NCBI RefSeq assembly: GCF_009696615.1
Contig: NZ_VULO01000003.1
Span: 62,001-126,000, forward strand
Reading direction: 5' to 3'
Length of the DNA: 64,000 nt
From: Scrofimicrobium canadense
GTDB lineage: Bacteria > Actinomycetota > Actinomycetes > Actinomycetales > Actinomycetaceae
Below the pieces are notes generated by a model, which was not told the DNA's origin, ran no database searches, and saw only the letters and a list, made by a program, of their open reading frames with translations. A program made the position numbers and the translations under genes. Shown here one piece after another: positions 1-11,154 of this stretch (position 1 is its first letter; each line of letters starts with the position of its first letter).

Positions 1-1
1 G

Positions 2-1954
2 TCAGCGACACTGGGAGATACCACTGCCTTGAGGGCCGACCTCGAAAAGCGGACGGGACGCGCAGTTAGTGAGATAGCAGACGCAGTCCGCCCAGTCCCC
101 CTGGAGTTTGAATACTGTGTTGATGACCTTCCAACAGTGGTTGAGCGCCTGCTGAAAGAAGACAAGGCTCCCATTTACATCGTGCATTTCGCGCAAGCAC
201 AAGCTGTCGAAACAGCTGTCACCTTGTCCAAACTTACTATGATCGACAAGGCAAAAAAGGAAACGATTGCCGTTCACCTTGCGGGCACCCATTTTGGACG
301 AGGTTTCGGACAAGTATTGCGTCGCCTCTTGGCTCAGGGCATTGGCATCCACCACGCAGGAATGTTGCCACGGTACCGCCGACTGGTGGAGCGCCTGGCG
401 CAGTCTGGACTGCTTGCCGTCATTTGCGGAACCGACACCCTAGGTGTGGGAATCAACGTCCCTATCCGCACGGTGCTCTTCACAGCCCTCGTCAAATATG
501 ACGGGCGCCGCACACGTCACTTGAGTGCCAGGGAGTTTCACCAGATTGCGGGCCGCGCTGGCCGGGCAGGCTACGACACTGTGGGTTACGTGAGGGCGTT
601 AGCTTCTGAGTCCGAGGTAGAGCAGGCTAAGCGGCAAGCTCGCCTGAGTGCAGCTCAAGAAGCCCGCGACCAAAAGAAACTCAAGAAACTGGCTAAATCA
701 CGGGCTCCAAAAGCCCAAAAGGGAAAGGTTACGTGGACAGCCGGGACTTTCGAACGACTTGCTGGGGCTCACCCAGAAACGCTTTCGTCACAGTTTGATA
801 TCAATCATGCCTTGGTCCTCAACGTATTGTCTGGTCCGGGTGATGTCGAGGAAGAACTTCTGCGCCTCGCCCGCGACAACCATTCGTCCACCGGCGATTC
901 CAATCCCTATTTGCGTCAACTGGGCGACATTTATCGTTCCCTCAAGCAGGCCGGAATCGTCAGCCGCGATCCAAAGCTGAGAGTGAGTGGAGATTTGCCG
1001 GACGAATTTGCTCTCAACCAGCCTTTAGCTCCTTTTGCTTTGGCCGCACTCGACCTTCTTGACCCCAGCAGTGAAGATTTCGCTCTCGACGTTCTCTCTG
1101 TTGTCGAAGCAATTGTCGAAGATCCCTCCCCCATTCTCTATGCTCAGCAAAGGGTCGCGCGTGACCAAGCAATGGCTGCTATGAAAGCTGAGGGACGCGA
1201 ATATGCTGATCGGATGGATGCCATTCAAGAGGTGACATGGCCAAAGCCCCTGGCGGAAATCATTGAACCGGCTTTTGAAGTTTTCGCCGCAACCAACCCT
1301 TGGGTGGGATATTTGGAGCCGTCACCCAAGTCAGTAGTCAGGGAAATGATCGAAACTGCTGCCACATTTTCCGGCTATATTTCGCGCTATGATTGCACGA
1401 ATTCCGAAGGAATTTTCTTGCGCTACCTCACCGACGTGTACCGTGCGATGGGCCAAATTCTCCAAGCCCAGTTCCACACCGACGAGGTACAGCGCATCAT
1501 TGACTGGCTGGGCCAATTGGTTCGCAGTGTCGATTCGTCACTTTTGGACGAGTGGGAGTCCTTGGCTGCAGGAAAGACACCAGAAGCCATCGTTGAGCCA
1601 GGCGGTGACGATGAGGTGGTTTTTGGTGAGGGCTCTAACCCTTACGCGGAGCGCCGCGCACTGCGTCAAAGAGCCTTCACGATCGTCGAGTTGCTGGCTA
1701 ATGACAATGTTGATGCGTTGAGCCGTCTTGATCCCGCATGGGATTTTGACCGCTGGGATAAGGCGCTGGCACGCTATTGGGCAGAACACGATTGGATTAG
1801 CATCGACCAAGAGGCGAGGTCCCCTGAGCTATTTCATGTTGACGGAACCCGAGTCGAACAGACGATTCTTGACCCGGCAGGAGATGGAGACTGGCGTCTC
1901 ATCGTGGACTTTGATGGCGACGAAACCCAGATCATAGATTTCGCACCCCGCTAG
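2..1954 (+). CDS. DEAD/DEAH-box helicase with DUF3516 C-terminus (5' end outside window)
   Basis: Superfamily 2 RNA/DNA helicase, C-terminal part only. The reading frame is open from base 2 and starts inside the protein with SATLGD, the helicase motif III. Then follow the second RecA lobe with CGTDTLGVGINVP (motif V) near 435-475 and QIAGRAGRAGYD (motif VI) near 540-580, a Lys-rich linker, and a long C-terminal region of the DUF3516 type found in actinobacterial helicases. About 650 residues are present; the Walker A and DEAD motifs must lie upstream of the window. It ends with TAG, 11 bases before the convergent ligA stop. RNA remodelling is the usual assumption for the family, and no specific substrate can be read here. 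Confidence 0.88.
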   Translation, partial: SATLGDTTALRADLEKRTGRAVSEIADAVRPVPLEFEYCVDDLPTVVERLLKEDKAPIYIVHFAQAQAVETAVTLSKLTMIDKAKKETIAVHLAGTHFGRGFGQVLRRLLAQGIGIHHAGMLPRYRRLVERLAQSGLLAVICGTDTLGVGINVPIRTVLFTALVKYDGRRTRHLSAREFHQIAGRAGRAGYDTVGYVRALASESEVEQAKRQARLSAAQEARDQKKLKKLAKSRAPKAQKGKVTWTAGTFERLAGAHPETLSSQFDINHALVLNVLSGPGDVEEELLRLARDNHSSTGDSNPYLRQLGDIYRSLKQAGIVSRDPKLRVSGDLPDEFALNQPLAPFALAALDLLDPSSEDFALDVLSVVEAIVEDPSPILYAQQRVARDQAMAAMKAEGREYADRMDAIQEVTWPKPLAEIIEPAFEVFAATNPWVGYLEPSPKSVVREMIETAATFSGYISRYDCTNSEGIFLRYLTDVYRAMGQILQAQFHTDEVQRIIDWLGQLVRSVDSSLLDEWESLAAGKTPEAIVEPGGDDEVVFGEGSNPYAERRALRQRAFTIVELLANDNVDALSRLDPAWDFDRWDKALARYWAEHDWISIDQEARSPELFHVDGTRVEQTILDPAGDGDWRLIVDFDGDETQIIDFAPR

Positions 1955-1965
1955 AGACGCTGTTT

Positions 1966-4284
<2,319 letters not shown>

Positions 4285-4330
4285 TCATACTGCGCTTATC
4301 CACAGGTATTGAAATTGTGATGTGTCTTAG

Positions 4331-4351
4331 GATTCTGGGACTGTCAGAATC
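4331..4351. promoter_or_regulatory. Perfect 7-bp inverted repeat just before the FHA/FtsK start
   Basis: GATTCTG, seven-base spacer, CAGAATC. It ends five bases before the ATG at 4357, in the 108-base divergent gap between ligA and the FtsK-like gene. It occupies the place where a ribosome binding site would be, and no good Shine-Dalgarno sequence is visible. It could be an operator or an initiation-blocking hairpin; both are inference. Confidence 0.4.
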
Positions 4352-4356
4352 TGAGT

Positions 4357-7044
4357 ATGCCCCACCGCGATGCCCTATCTGCCGCACTCCACCTCGCATG
4401 CGTGCGGGGACCAGATCGCGGCATTGTCATTGCTCTACGTACTCAAGTAATTATCGGACGCCGGGGTTCTATTGCTTTGGCAGACCCCTCCACGCCCAGA
4501 TATGCTGCGCGCGTTTCTCCTAGTAGACACCGCGGAAACCCTCGGGTTCGTGTACTGGATATGCGCACCGAAAAAACGGTGACTCTTCGGCCAGGCAATC
4601 GCCTACAGGTAGGAAGCGATATTTGGGAGTTGCGTCATCGGCCCACGGATCTGCGCTGGCCTCTTCCGTCGCCATCACGTACTCCCATGAAGTGGATGCG
4701 GCTATCACCACTCATTTTTATCGTTTTTGCTCTCTCACGCTGGATGCCCGTACGTCTGCACTATCTTGTGGCGGCACTGGTATCGGTTGTCATGGTGGCA
4801 CTGTCACTGTGGTTGACCCGATATTTGGTGCGTCGCAGCCGCTATGACCCAGCCTTGCTGTCGCTGGCAGTCCATACCCGACAAAACCACCCGCGCGTGA
4901 CTACTCCTGTGCGCGTGTGGCTCTATGCGGTGGGGGGACGTTCTGTCGAAGTGTCCGCGCGCCATAGTATTGCCTGTGTTGGCCCTGATGCCGAGGTCCA
5001 TGCTCGGTGGATTGCAGCGCAGCTTTCTATTGCCAGTGGGCTTCCTTTGTCCGGTTCTCAGTGTCCCGCCGCTGACCCTTCGGTGTGGTTATGTGGCAAC
5101 GAAACAGCCGCAGACGCTCCAGAAGGCACGTATGTGGTTGCTTGGGGACACACTGCTGAGCGGGTGCCACAAGAGTGCTTACAGATTGTTAACTCTCGCC
5201 CTATCGCGGCCTCAGGGTGGATGCATATTAGCGATAAAAGTGAAGAGATTCCTTCTCTTGTGACATGGGATCAGCTGGGCATCGATTGTTCCATCCCCGC
5301 AACTGCGGCGCGATGGCAGACAAGAAAACGCATCCTGGAGGTTCCTGTGGGAGCGCATGAGCGTGGAACTGTCACCATCGACTTGCCCGGTGATGGGCCT
5401 CATGGGCTTGTCGCTGGCTCTACCGGCAGCGGAAAGTCAGAAGCGTTGCGGACCTGGATTTGTTCGCTGGCACTGCACAACAGTCCCAGCGATCTTCAGC
5501 TGGTCCTTATCGATTACAAAGGTGGGGCTGGCCTGGGGCCTCTGCAGCGGCTTCCTCACGTCGTAGAATTCCACACGGATTTGGAGGCACCCATGACTGC
5601 GTGGCTTTTGCGCCGCTTAGGAAGGGTCATGACAGACCGAAAAGAGCACCTACACAACGCCGGGTTTACTGATATTTACCAGTGGGAATGCTCACGCCTT
5701 GACGCTCCGCCTCGCATTGTGGTTGTGATTGACGAATTTCAGGCTCTGGGTGAAGACCATCCGGAATTTCTCCCAGCCCTGGGACGTTTAGCTGCCCAGG
5801 GGCGTTCACTGGGTATTCACCTGATTGTGTCCACGCAGCATCCGGGCCCCGTGGTTACAGCCACTTTGAAGGCAAACTTAGATATTCGTGTTGCCTTGCG
5901 ATGCACCGAGGATGCTGATTCCCAAGCGGTATTAGGCAATGCTGCGGCTGCCGCTCTTCCACGCGTTCCAGGGCGCGGACTCATTGGCTCTACGCTGGTT
6001 CAATTCGCTTACGGCCCAATCCCATGTTTTCCCCGTGTTCCCACTCCTGCTAGTCCATTTCCTCCGCTCCTTCCACAATCTACGCGGGCAACATTTGGAG
6101 TAAGCGCGCTCGGATGCACCCTTCCGCCGCCTCGTACACCGCTTCTTATAGCCGCACCTGCAGGACGCAGCGCCGAATTGGGGCTGTGGGCTCGCGGAAT
6201 TGGTGCTGCCGTCGCCGATTACGTCAATCTTCCGTTGGTGATAGCCAACGCTGCCTTGGGGCCAGCTCTGCTAGGGCACATCCTGTGCGAGTCACTGAAG
6301 GGCAACAGGGTCATGGTCTTCGAAGAAGTAGGTCCCATCCTGCGAGAGTTAGAATCACAGGGTGCGACGTTGGAGGCAGGACGCATGTGGGCGCAGATTC
6401 TGAGTTCTGCTGGTGAGCGCGGCAACCACATTATTGTCACTGACAGTGAGGGGCATCCAACCTCTGGGCGGATTGCCACACGACTGCTGCAAATTCCCTC
6501 TCTTAGCGCTTGGCAGGATCCATTGATGGCCCGGATTGTGCCATCACTGCCAACTTTCCGTGATGCCAGTCCCGACTGTGAGCTGGTTCGTGAAGAGGCA
6601 ATTTCTTCCCTTGCGGGGCGTTTTCTTGCCATGAACTATGTAGACAGCCTTCCACTCACGATGGTCCAGCTAGGCGACGATCTCATGAAACCGGTAGCAA
6701 ATCCCTTAGATCTACCCCATCCCGTCGTCATTGACCACGCCGATGCGGTAGTGGGCAACAGTGGCCTTGCGGATACTTGGGAATGCACACACTATCTGCC
6801 TCATCAGTTTTTCCAAGCACTGACAGCTGGACATACATCGGTATATTTTTCCCAGCCCTCTCTTGATGTGGTTCGCCATCTAGCTCAGCGCTATCCAGCG
6901 GATTCCTTGTGGTTACGAGCCAGTTACCCATACCTTGAAGACACGGGCGTGATGGCAGTGAAAGACGCAGTCACATGGGCAACTCATCGTCACTGTGATA
7001 CTCACCACAGCAGTCATATGCGGGTTCGCTCACAAAACTCTTGA
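4357..7044 (+). CDS. FHA-FtsK/EccC-type membrane ATPase
   Basis: An 895-residue protein. Residues 10-95 look like an FHA domain (GPDRGIVI, VIIGRRGSIAL, NRLQVGSDIWELR). Two hydrophobic segments lie at about 113-155. An FtsK/SpoIIIE/EccC ATPase follows, with Walker A GSTGSGKSE (Lys360), LIDYKGGAGL, and Walker B VVVIDEF (Asp459-Glu460). The C-terminal third is ATPase-like but lacks a second clear Walker A. The order FHA, two TM, FtsK ATPase matches type VII secretion ATPases (EssC), which usually carry three ATPase modules, so this is a shortened relative. No WXG100, EsaA/B or mycosin gene lies nearby. Alternative: a DNA translocase related to FtsK. Membrane location is inferred from the hydrophobic segments. 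Confidence 0.75.
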   Translation: MPHRDALSAALHLACVRGPDRGIVIALRTQVIIGRRGSIALADPSTPRYAARVSPSRHRGNPRVRVLDMRTEKTVTLRPGNRLQVGSDIWELRHRPTDLRWPLPSPSRTPMKWMRLSPLIFIVFALSRWMPVRLHYLVAALVSVVMVALSLWLTRYLVRRSRYDPALLSLAVHTRQNHPRVTTPVRVWLYAVGGRSVEVSARHSIACVGPDAEVHARWIAAQLSIASGLPLSGSQCPAADPSVWLCGNETAADAPEGTYVVAWGHTAERVPQECLQIVNSRPIAASGWMHISDKSEEIPSLVTWDQLGIDCSIPATAARWQTRKRILEVPVGAHERGTVTIDLPGDGPHGLVAGSTGSGKSEALRTWICSLALHNSPSDLQLVLIDYKGGAGLGPLQRLPHVVEFHTDLEAPMTAWLLRRLGRVMTDRKEHLHNAGFTDIYQWECSRLDAPPRIVVVIDEFQALGEDHPEFLPALGRLAAQGRSLGIHLIVSTQHPGPVVTATLKANLDIRVALRCTEDADSQAVLGNAAAAALPRVPGRGLIGSTLVQFAYGPIPCFPRVPTPASPFPPLLPQSTRATFGVSALGCTLPPPRTPLLIAAPAGRSAELGLWARGIGAAVADYVNLPLVIANAALGPALLGHILCESLKGNRVMVFEEVGPILRELESQGATLEAGRMWAQILSSAGERGNHIIVTDSEGHPTSGRIATRLLQIPSLSAWQDPLMARIVPSLPTFRDASPDCELVREEAISSLAGRFLAMNYVDSLPLTMVQLGDDLMKPVANPLDLPHPVVIDHADAVVGNSGLADTWECTHYLPHQFFQALTAGHTSVYFSQPSLDVVRHLAQRYPADSLWLRASYPYLEDTGVMAVKDAVTWATHRHCDTHHSSHMRVRSQNS

Positions 7045-7123
7045 TCGAGGCGGCTTCGTGCTTCACACTGGTATTTATCTGAGTTGTCAGTGGTATGTTG
7101 ACCACATTTTAAGGAGCCAAGTA

Positions 7124-7372
7124 ATGGACTGGCGTAGCCGCGCTGCTTGTTTGAGTGTTGACCCTGAACTTTTCTTCCCGATTGGAAATACGGGTCCGGC
7201 TATATCACAGGTTGCCGAAGCCAAAATGGTATGCGCAACATGTGAGGTCGTTGAGGTCTGCTTGCGTTGGGCAATCGAGAACAACCAGGATTCTGGGGTA
7301 TGGGGCGGCATGAGTGAAGAAGAGCGCCGCTCCCTCAAGAGGCGTGCTGCCCGCGCCCGCCGCGCATCCTGA
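7124..7372 (+). CDS. whiB1: WhiB1-type [4Fe-4S] transcription regulator
   Basis: An 82-residue WhiB protein. The four cluster ligands are Cys9, Cys37, Cys40 and Cys46, and the turn motif GVWGGMSEEERR and a basic tail follow. It matches M. tuberculosis WhiB1 closely in the regions MDWR..A.C and DPELFFP.GN.GPA, a protein that binds sigma factor A and senses nitric oxide. Start ATG 7124 is set by AAGGAG at 7111-7116; the longer upstream frame has no such support. The convergent neighbour is a PdtaS-type kinase, as in M. tuberculosis (Rv3219/Rv3220c). Confidence 0.95.
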   Translation: MDWRSRAACLSVDPELFFPIGNTGPAISQVAEAKMVCATCEVVEVCLRWAIENNQDSGVWGGMSEEERRSLKRRAARARRAS

Positions 7373-7384
7373 TTTTTCACATCG

Positions 7385-8839
7385 TTACTCGCTGACATCA
7401 AGGTGCAGCGTCACGATGGTTCCAGGATTTGCGCGCGCCCAATCAATGGTTCCGTGGAGTTCACCTTTGACCATCATCTCAACGATTTGTGTACCTAGGC
7501 CGCTAAGCTCTCTGCCTTCTTCGATACCAACTCCGTCATCTTCAACGACAACGGTCAAGGAATCTCCATTGCGTTGAGCTTTCACCGTAACGGTTCCATC
7601 ACGCCCCACAAACCCGTGTTCGACAGAGTTGGTCACCAGTTCGGTGAGCACAGTGGCTAGGGCAGCTGCAGCATCGGCTGGAATCGGACCAAATTCTCCT
7701 TCGACGACCACCCGGGCATTATGGTCCATCGAGGCGACCGACCCTGCCATTCGCAAAACTGTCCGTGCCACCTCGTCGAAACCAACGACTTCATCAACAT
7801 TTTGACTCAAAGCTTGGTGCACCGTCGCAATCGCCTGCACGCGGCGCCCAGCTTCATGCAAAGCATCGTGGACCTCTGCAGAATCTGATCGACGCGATTG
7901 CATGCGCAACAGTGCCGACACCGTCTGAAGATTATTCTTCACGCGATGATGGATTTCGCGGATAGTGGCGTCCTTGGTCATCAGTTCCTGCTCACGGCGA
8001 TGTGTCTCTGAAACATCGCGGGTGAGCAACACTGCGCCAATCCGTTGGCCCCATTCCAACAGCGGCAAGGCCCGAATATTAACAGCGTGACCGTTGGCTT
8101 CAACCGTGACTCGCCACGGGGCTCGCCCCATCACCACCACAGCCATCGTTTCCTCAACCGCCGATCCATCGCGCAAAACCGAGGTGACTGCTTCACCAAG
8201 ATTTGTTCCCACCAGGTCACAGCGGATTCCTAGCCGTCTCATACAAGAGTTCGCGTTAGGGGTCATGTCACGCACAACACCTTCTGCATCGAGAAGTAGT
8301 GCACCGTCAATGACACGTGGAATACCGTGTCCCGCCATGGTGGGGGCCTCATGATAGGGGTATTCACCGCGGGCAATCATCTCAATCAGAACGTTGCCAG
8401 CCCACTCAGTCCACATGCCATGCCCGACCGTATTCCCCCGGGCAGCGACATTCATTTCACGGCTGATAACGGCAACCGGTTTGCCGTCCACCGGCACTGG
8501 AATATACGCCACTGACGTCGAATACGCCCCCGCCCAATCGGAACCAGTGGGTTCAACAATCTGTCCGGTATCCAGCCCCTCCATCAGTGCTGCCCCGCGA
8601 ACAGAAGACGAAAAACGCCCGATAATGTCTTCAACATGGACGGTTGACGACGTCGCAGGACGGCATAGCGCCGCAGCAACAAAACGGCCGTCAGAGGTCG
8701 GAAGCCACAAAACCAAATCGGCTCCAACAAGGTCTGCAATGACCTGCCAGTCCGACATCAACGCGTAAAGATGGTCAGTTGCCTCTCTGCTCAGTGGTAC
8801 GGCAGAGGACTCACGCACTAATTGATTCAGACTTAACAC
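7385..8839 (-). CDS. pdtaS: PdtaS-type sensor histidine kinase
   Basis: Cytosolic two-component kinase of the HisKA_2 family, 484 residues from a GTG start. The N-terminal half has a GAF-like and a PAS-like domain. The phosphoacceptor box is EIHHRVKNNLQTVSALL (His in EIHHR), followed by a HATPase_c domain with TELVTNSVEHGF (N box) and DDGVGI (G1). There are no membrane segments. In actinobacteria PdtaS phosphorylates PdtaR, an ANTAR-domain RNA-binding antiterminator; no PdtaR gene lies in this window. Synteny with whiB1 supports the assignment. Confidence 0.9.
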   Translation of the reverse strand: MLSLNQLVRESSAVPLSREATDHLYALMSDWQVIADLVGADLVLWLPTSDGRFVAAALCRPATSSTVHVEDIIGRFSSSVRGAALMEGLDTGQIVEPTGSDWAGAYSTSVAYIPVPVDGKPVAVISREMNVAARGNTVGHGMWTEWAGNVLIEMIARGEYPYHEAPTMAGHGIPRVIDGALLLDAEGVVRDMTPNANSCMRRLGIRCDLVGTNLGEAVTSVLRDGSAVEETMAVVVMGRAPWRVTVEANGHAVNIRALPLLEWGQRIGAVLLTRDVSETHRREQELMTKDATIREIHHRVKNNLQTVSALLRMQSRRSDSAEVHDALHEAGRRVQAIATVHQALSQNVDEVVGFDEVARTVLRMAGSVASMDHNARVVVEGEFGPIPADAAAALATVLTELVTNSVEHGFVGRDGTVTVKAQRNGDSLTVVVEDDGVGIEEGRELSGLGTQIVEMMVKGELHGTIDWARANPGTIVTLHLDVSE

Positions 8840-8918
8840 ACCTTAAGCCTAGCCTCCTCGATCGATAGAGCCTAAGCGAGCGAGCCCGACTAAGATGAAA
8901 ACAAATATGAGGAGTGAG

Positions 8919-9413
8919 ATGAAGTTTCAAGAAGACTATGCCTACCCCGCTGCTTTTGATCGCATCTGGCAGATGTATCAAGACCCCGACTACACGGTCA
9001 AACGCCTAGCGGCAGCCCACCTGGATGACGCGCAGGTACAGGTCAAAGGCGACGATAGTAAGTTCCGCGTTGAGGTGAGCGCCCTAATCCCCGCCTCGGA
9101 TCTTCCCTCAGTTGCTCAACGTTTCGTCAAAAGCGATGTACAGGTGACTCTGGTAGAGGAATGGACTCGTTCGGGGACAGATGCCGCAACCGGCACATCT
9201 CAGATAGTCGCTAAAGGTGCACCAGTATCATTCACCTCACAGTCCACACTGACAGGAGCCGGGAATGAGACTCAGCGCAGTATGAGCGGAGACGTGAAGG
9301 TTTCCATTCCCCTTGTAGGCGGTCGTATAGAAAAAGAAGCCGTGAAGTATGTCCCCCGCCTCGTGCAAGGAGAGCTAGATGCTTCTTCAGTGTGGTTGGA
9401 GCAGCACGCATGA
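8919..9413 (+). CDS. DUF2505 (START-like) protein
   Basis: Small cytosolic protein of 164 residues from ATG 8919, preceded by GAGGAG four bases upstream; in-frame ATGs at 8895 and 8907 are alternatives. It has the DUF2505 pattern of a START/SRPBCC-like fold: an N-terminal F..DY.YPAAFDRIW, a central pair of strands ending in EEW, and a C-terminal amphipathic helix. The ligand is unknown. Its stop overlaps the next start by ATGA, so it is translationally coupled to the OsmC gene and, through it, to thyA and dfrA. Confidence 0.8.
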   Translation: MKFQEDYAYPAAFDRIWQMYQDPDYTVKRLAAAHLDDAQVQVKGDDSKFRVEVSALIPASDLPSVAQRFVKSDVQVTLVEEWTRSGTDAATGTSQIVAKGAPVSFTSQSTLTGAGNETQRSMSGDVKVSIPLVGGRIEKEAVKYVPRLVQGELDASSVWLEQHA

Positions 9414-9811
9414 GCCTGCATATTGAACGCACAGGAACCCGCCAATATCACGGCGAAAATGAGCGCGGCGCAACTCTCGAAATCGGCAAAGGTGAAGGCC
9501 AGTGGAGCCCTGGAGAGCTATTAAAAATGGCACTGTTGGGATGTAATGCCATGTCATCGGATCACCGGTTGGCTGGCCTCCTCGGTGAAGACTTCCAACT
9601 CAGTGCTGGCATTGATGGGGAGTATTCCGAAGCAGAAAATCGCTACACAGACTTTACCGTTGAACTGGTCCCTGATTTCTCCGGGCACAGTGACGAAGAG
9701 ATTGCCGCAGTGATCAAAAGAGCATTGCGCGCTATCGACAGACAGTGCACCATCGGTCGAACACTGGACCATGTGGTGCCTCACAGGACAACGATTACGG
9801 TAGAAGAATGA
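9410..9811 (+). CDS. OsmC/Ohr-family peroxide-reducing protein
   Basis: A 133-residue OsmC-like protein. The two redox cysteines of the family are visible: [11 protein letters not shown] and [10 protein letters not shown]. Members reduce organic hydroperoxides with reactive cysteine thiols. Start ATG 9410 overlaps the DUF2505 stop, and the stop overlaps the thyA start, both as ATGA. The six residues before this ATG in the open frame are ignored. It belongs to the OsmC rather than the classical Ohr branch by eye; the exact subfamily is not certain. Confidence 0.85.
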   Translation: MSLHIERTGTRQYHGENERGATLEIGKGEGQWSPGELLKMALLGCNAMSSDHRLAGLLGEDFQLSAGIDGEYSEAENRYTDFTVELVPDFSGHSDEEIAAVIKRALRAIDRQCTIGRTLDHVVPHRTTITVEE

Positions 9812-10605
9812 TAGACCGGCAGTATGAAGACCTCCTGCGCGATGTGCTTGACAATGGCGCACGCAAAGATGATCGAACTGGGACCGGAACCCTGTCAGTA
9901 TTCGGACGCCAGATCCGCTACGACCTAGCCAAGGGTTTTCCCGTCGTCACAACAAAAAAAATACATCTCAAGTCTGTTGTAGGGGAACTCTTGTGGTTCA
10001 TCCGCGGAGAGTCCAATGTGAAATGGTTGCAAGATAACGGCATTCGCATTTGGAATGAATGGGCCGACGAGAACGGCGAACTTGGCCCAGTCTACGGAGT
10101 CCAGTGGCGTTCATGGCAGACAGCCGGCGGGGAGACAGTAGACCAGTTAGCTGAAGTCTTAAACACCTTGCGCACCAACCCCGATTCTCGGCGCATGATT
10201 GTCTCTGCGTGGAATGTGGGCGCGCTCAAGCAGATGGCTTTACAACCATGTCATGCTTTTTTCCAGCTCTACGTCGTTGATGGAAAACTTAGTCTGCAGC
10301 TATACCAACGCAGCGCCGATCTATTCCTGGGAGTCCCCTTCAACATTGCGTCTTATTCCCTACTCACCCACATGCTGGCTCAACAAGCAGGGCTAGAGGT
10401 CGGTGACTTCATTTGGACAGGGGGCGACTGCCACATTTACCTTGATCACCTCACCCAAGTACAAGAGCAGCTTTCGCGTGAACCCTACCCATTCCCACGC
10501 TTAGAACTTGCTAAGGCTAAGGATCTCTTCTCTTACGACTTTGACGATATTGCGGTAGTTGACTACCAGCACCATCCGGCCATCAAAGCGAAGGTTTCAG
10601 TATGA
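9808..10605 (+). CDS. thyA: Thymidylate synthase
   Basis: Converts dUMP to dTMP with methylene-tetrahydrofolate. It has 265 residues, the usual length. Nucleophile Cys148 lies in [12 protein letters not shown]; the phosphate-binding Arg in [11 protein letters not shown], the folate motif [13 protein letters not shown], and GDCHIYLDH are all present. The true start is ATG 9808, overlapping the OsmC stop; the open frame extends 21 codons upstream but only as an overlap shadow. Followed by dfrA with a 4-base overlap, so the enzyme that makes dihydrofolate and the one that recycles it are made together. Confidence 0.98.
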   Translation: MIDRQYEDLLRDVLDNGARKDDRTGTGTLSVFGRQIRYDLAKGFPVVTTKKIHLKSVVGELLWFIRGESNVKWLQDNGIRIWNEWADENGELGPVYGVQWRSWQTAGGETVDQLAEVLNTLRTNPDSRRMIVSAWNVGALKQMALQPCHAFFQLYVVDGKLSLQLYQRSADLFLGVPFNIASYSLLTHMLAQQAGLEVGDFIWTGGDCHIYLDHLTQVQEQLSREPYPFPRLELAKAKDLFSYDFDDIAVVDYQHHPAIKAKVSV

Positions 10606-11096
10606 CGCTCAGCTCTATCTGGGCTCAAGATCGCAACGGTGTCATCGGTTCTGGCACTGGAATGTTGTGGCGTGTCCCTGCTGACCAGACATTCTTCAAA
10701 GAACAGACAATGGGGCAGCCGGTTATCATGGGGCGCGCCTCGTGGGAGGCGCTCGGTGGTGCGCTTCCCGGACGCGAAAACATTGTTATCACCTCGAAAA
10801 AAGACTATGTGGCACCGGGGGCCACTGTTGTGTCGTCCTTAGCTCAAGCTCTGGATCATGTGGAAGGCGAAGATGCGTGGATAACCGGTGGGGCGCAGGT
10901 CTATGCCCAAACCATTGACCTGGTGGATCGTTTGGTCGTCTCGCAGCTGGATCTTGAGGTGGGTCCGGGCGTGAAGGCTCCACCCATTGATCCCGCACGA
11001 TGGCGCTTGGACCCCGCTCAGTCGGATGGCCAGTGGAGACCGCAATCTGGCGATGCACGCTGGCGGGTAGAAGTATATGTCCGCTCCACCCACTAG
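10602..11096 (+). CDS. dfrA: Dihydrofolate reductase
   Basis: Reduces dihydrofolate to tetrahydrofolate with NADPH. It has 164 residues. The start region [13 protein letters not shown], the [12 protein letters not shown] helix that supplies the catalytic acid position, [15 protein letters not shown] and ITGGAQVY are all typical. The ATG overlaps the thyA stop (ATGA). It is last in the DUF2505-OsmC-thyA-dfrA operon. No terminator is obvious in the 58 bases before cimA. Confidence 0.96.
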   Translation: MTLSSIWAQDRNGVIGSGTGMLWRVPADQTFFKEQTMGQPVIMGRASWEALGGALPGRENIVITSKKDYVAPGATVVSSLAQALDHVEGEDAWITGGAQVYAQTIDLVDRLVVSQLDLEVGPGVKAPPIDPARWRLDPAQSDGQWRPQSGDARWRVEVYVRSTH

Positions 11097-11154
11097 AGGG
11101 CCCCAGTTTGGACGGGTCAGCCACACAACACTGATGTAGTAGAGACTCTTTACC

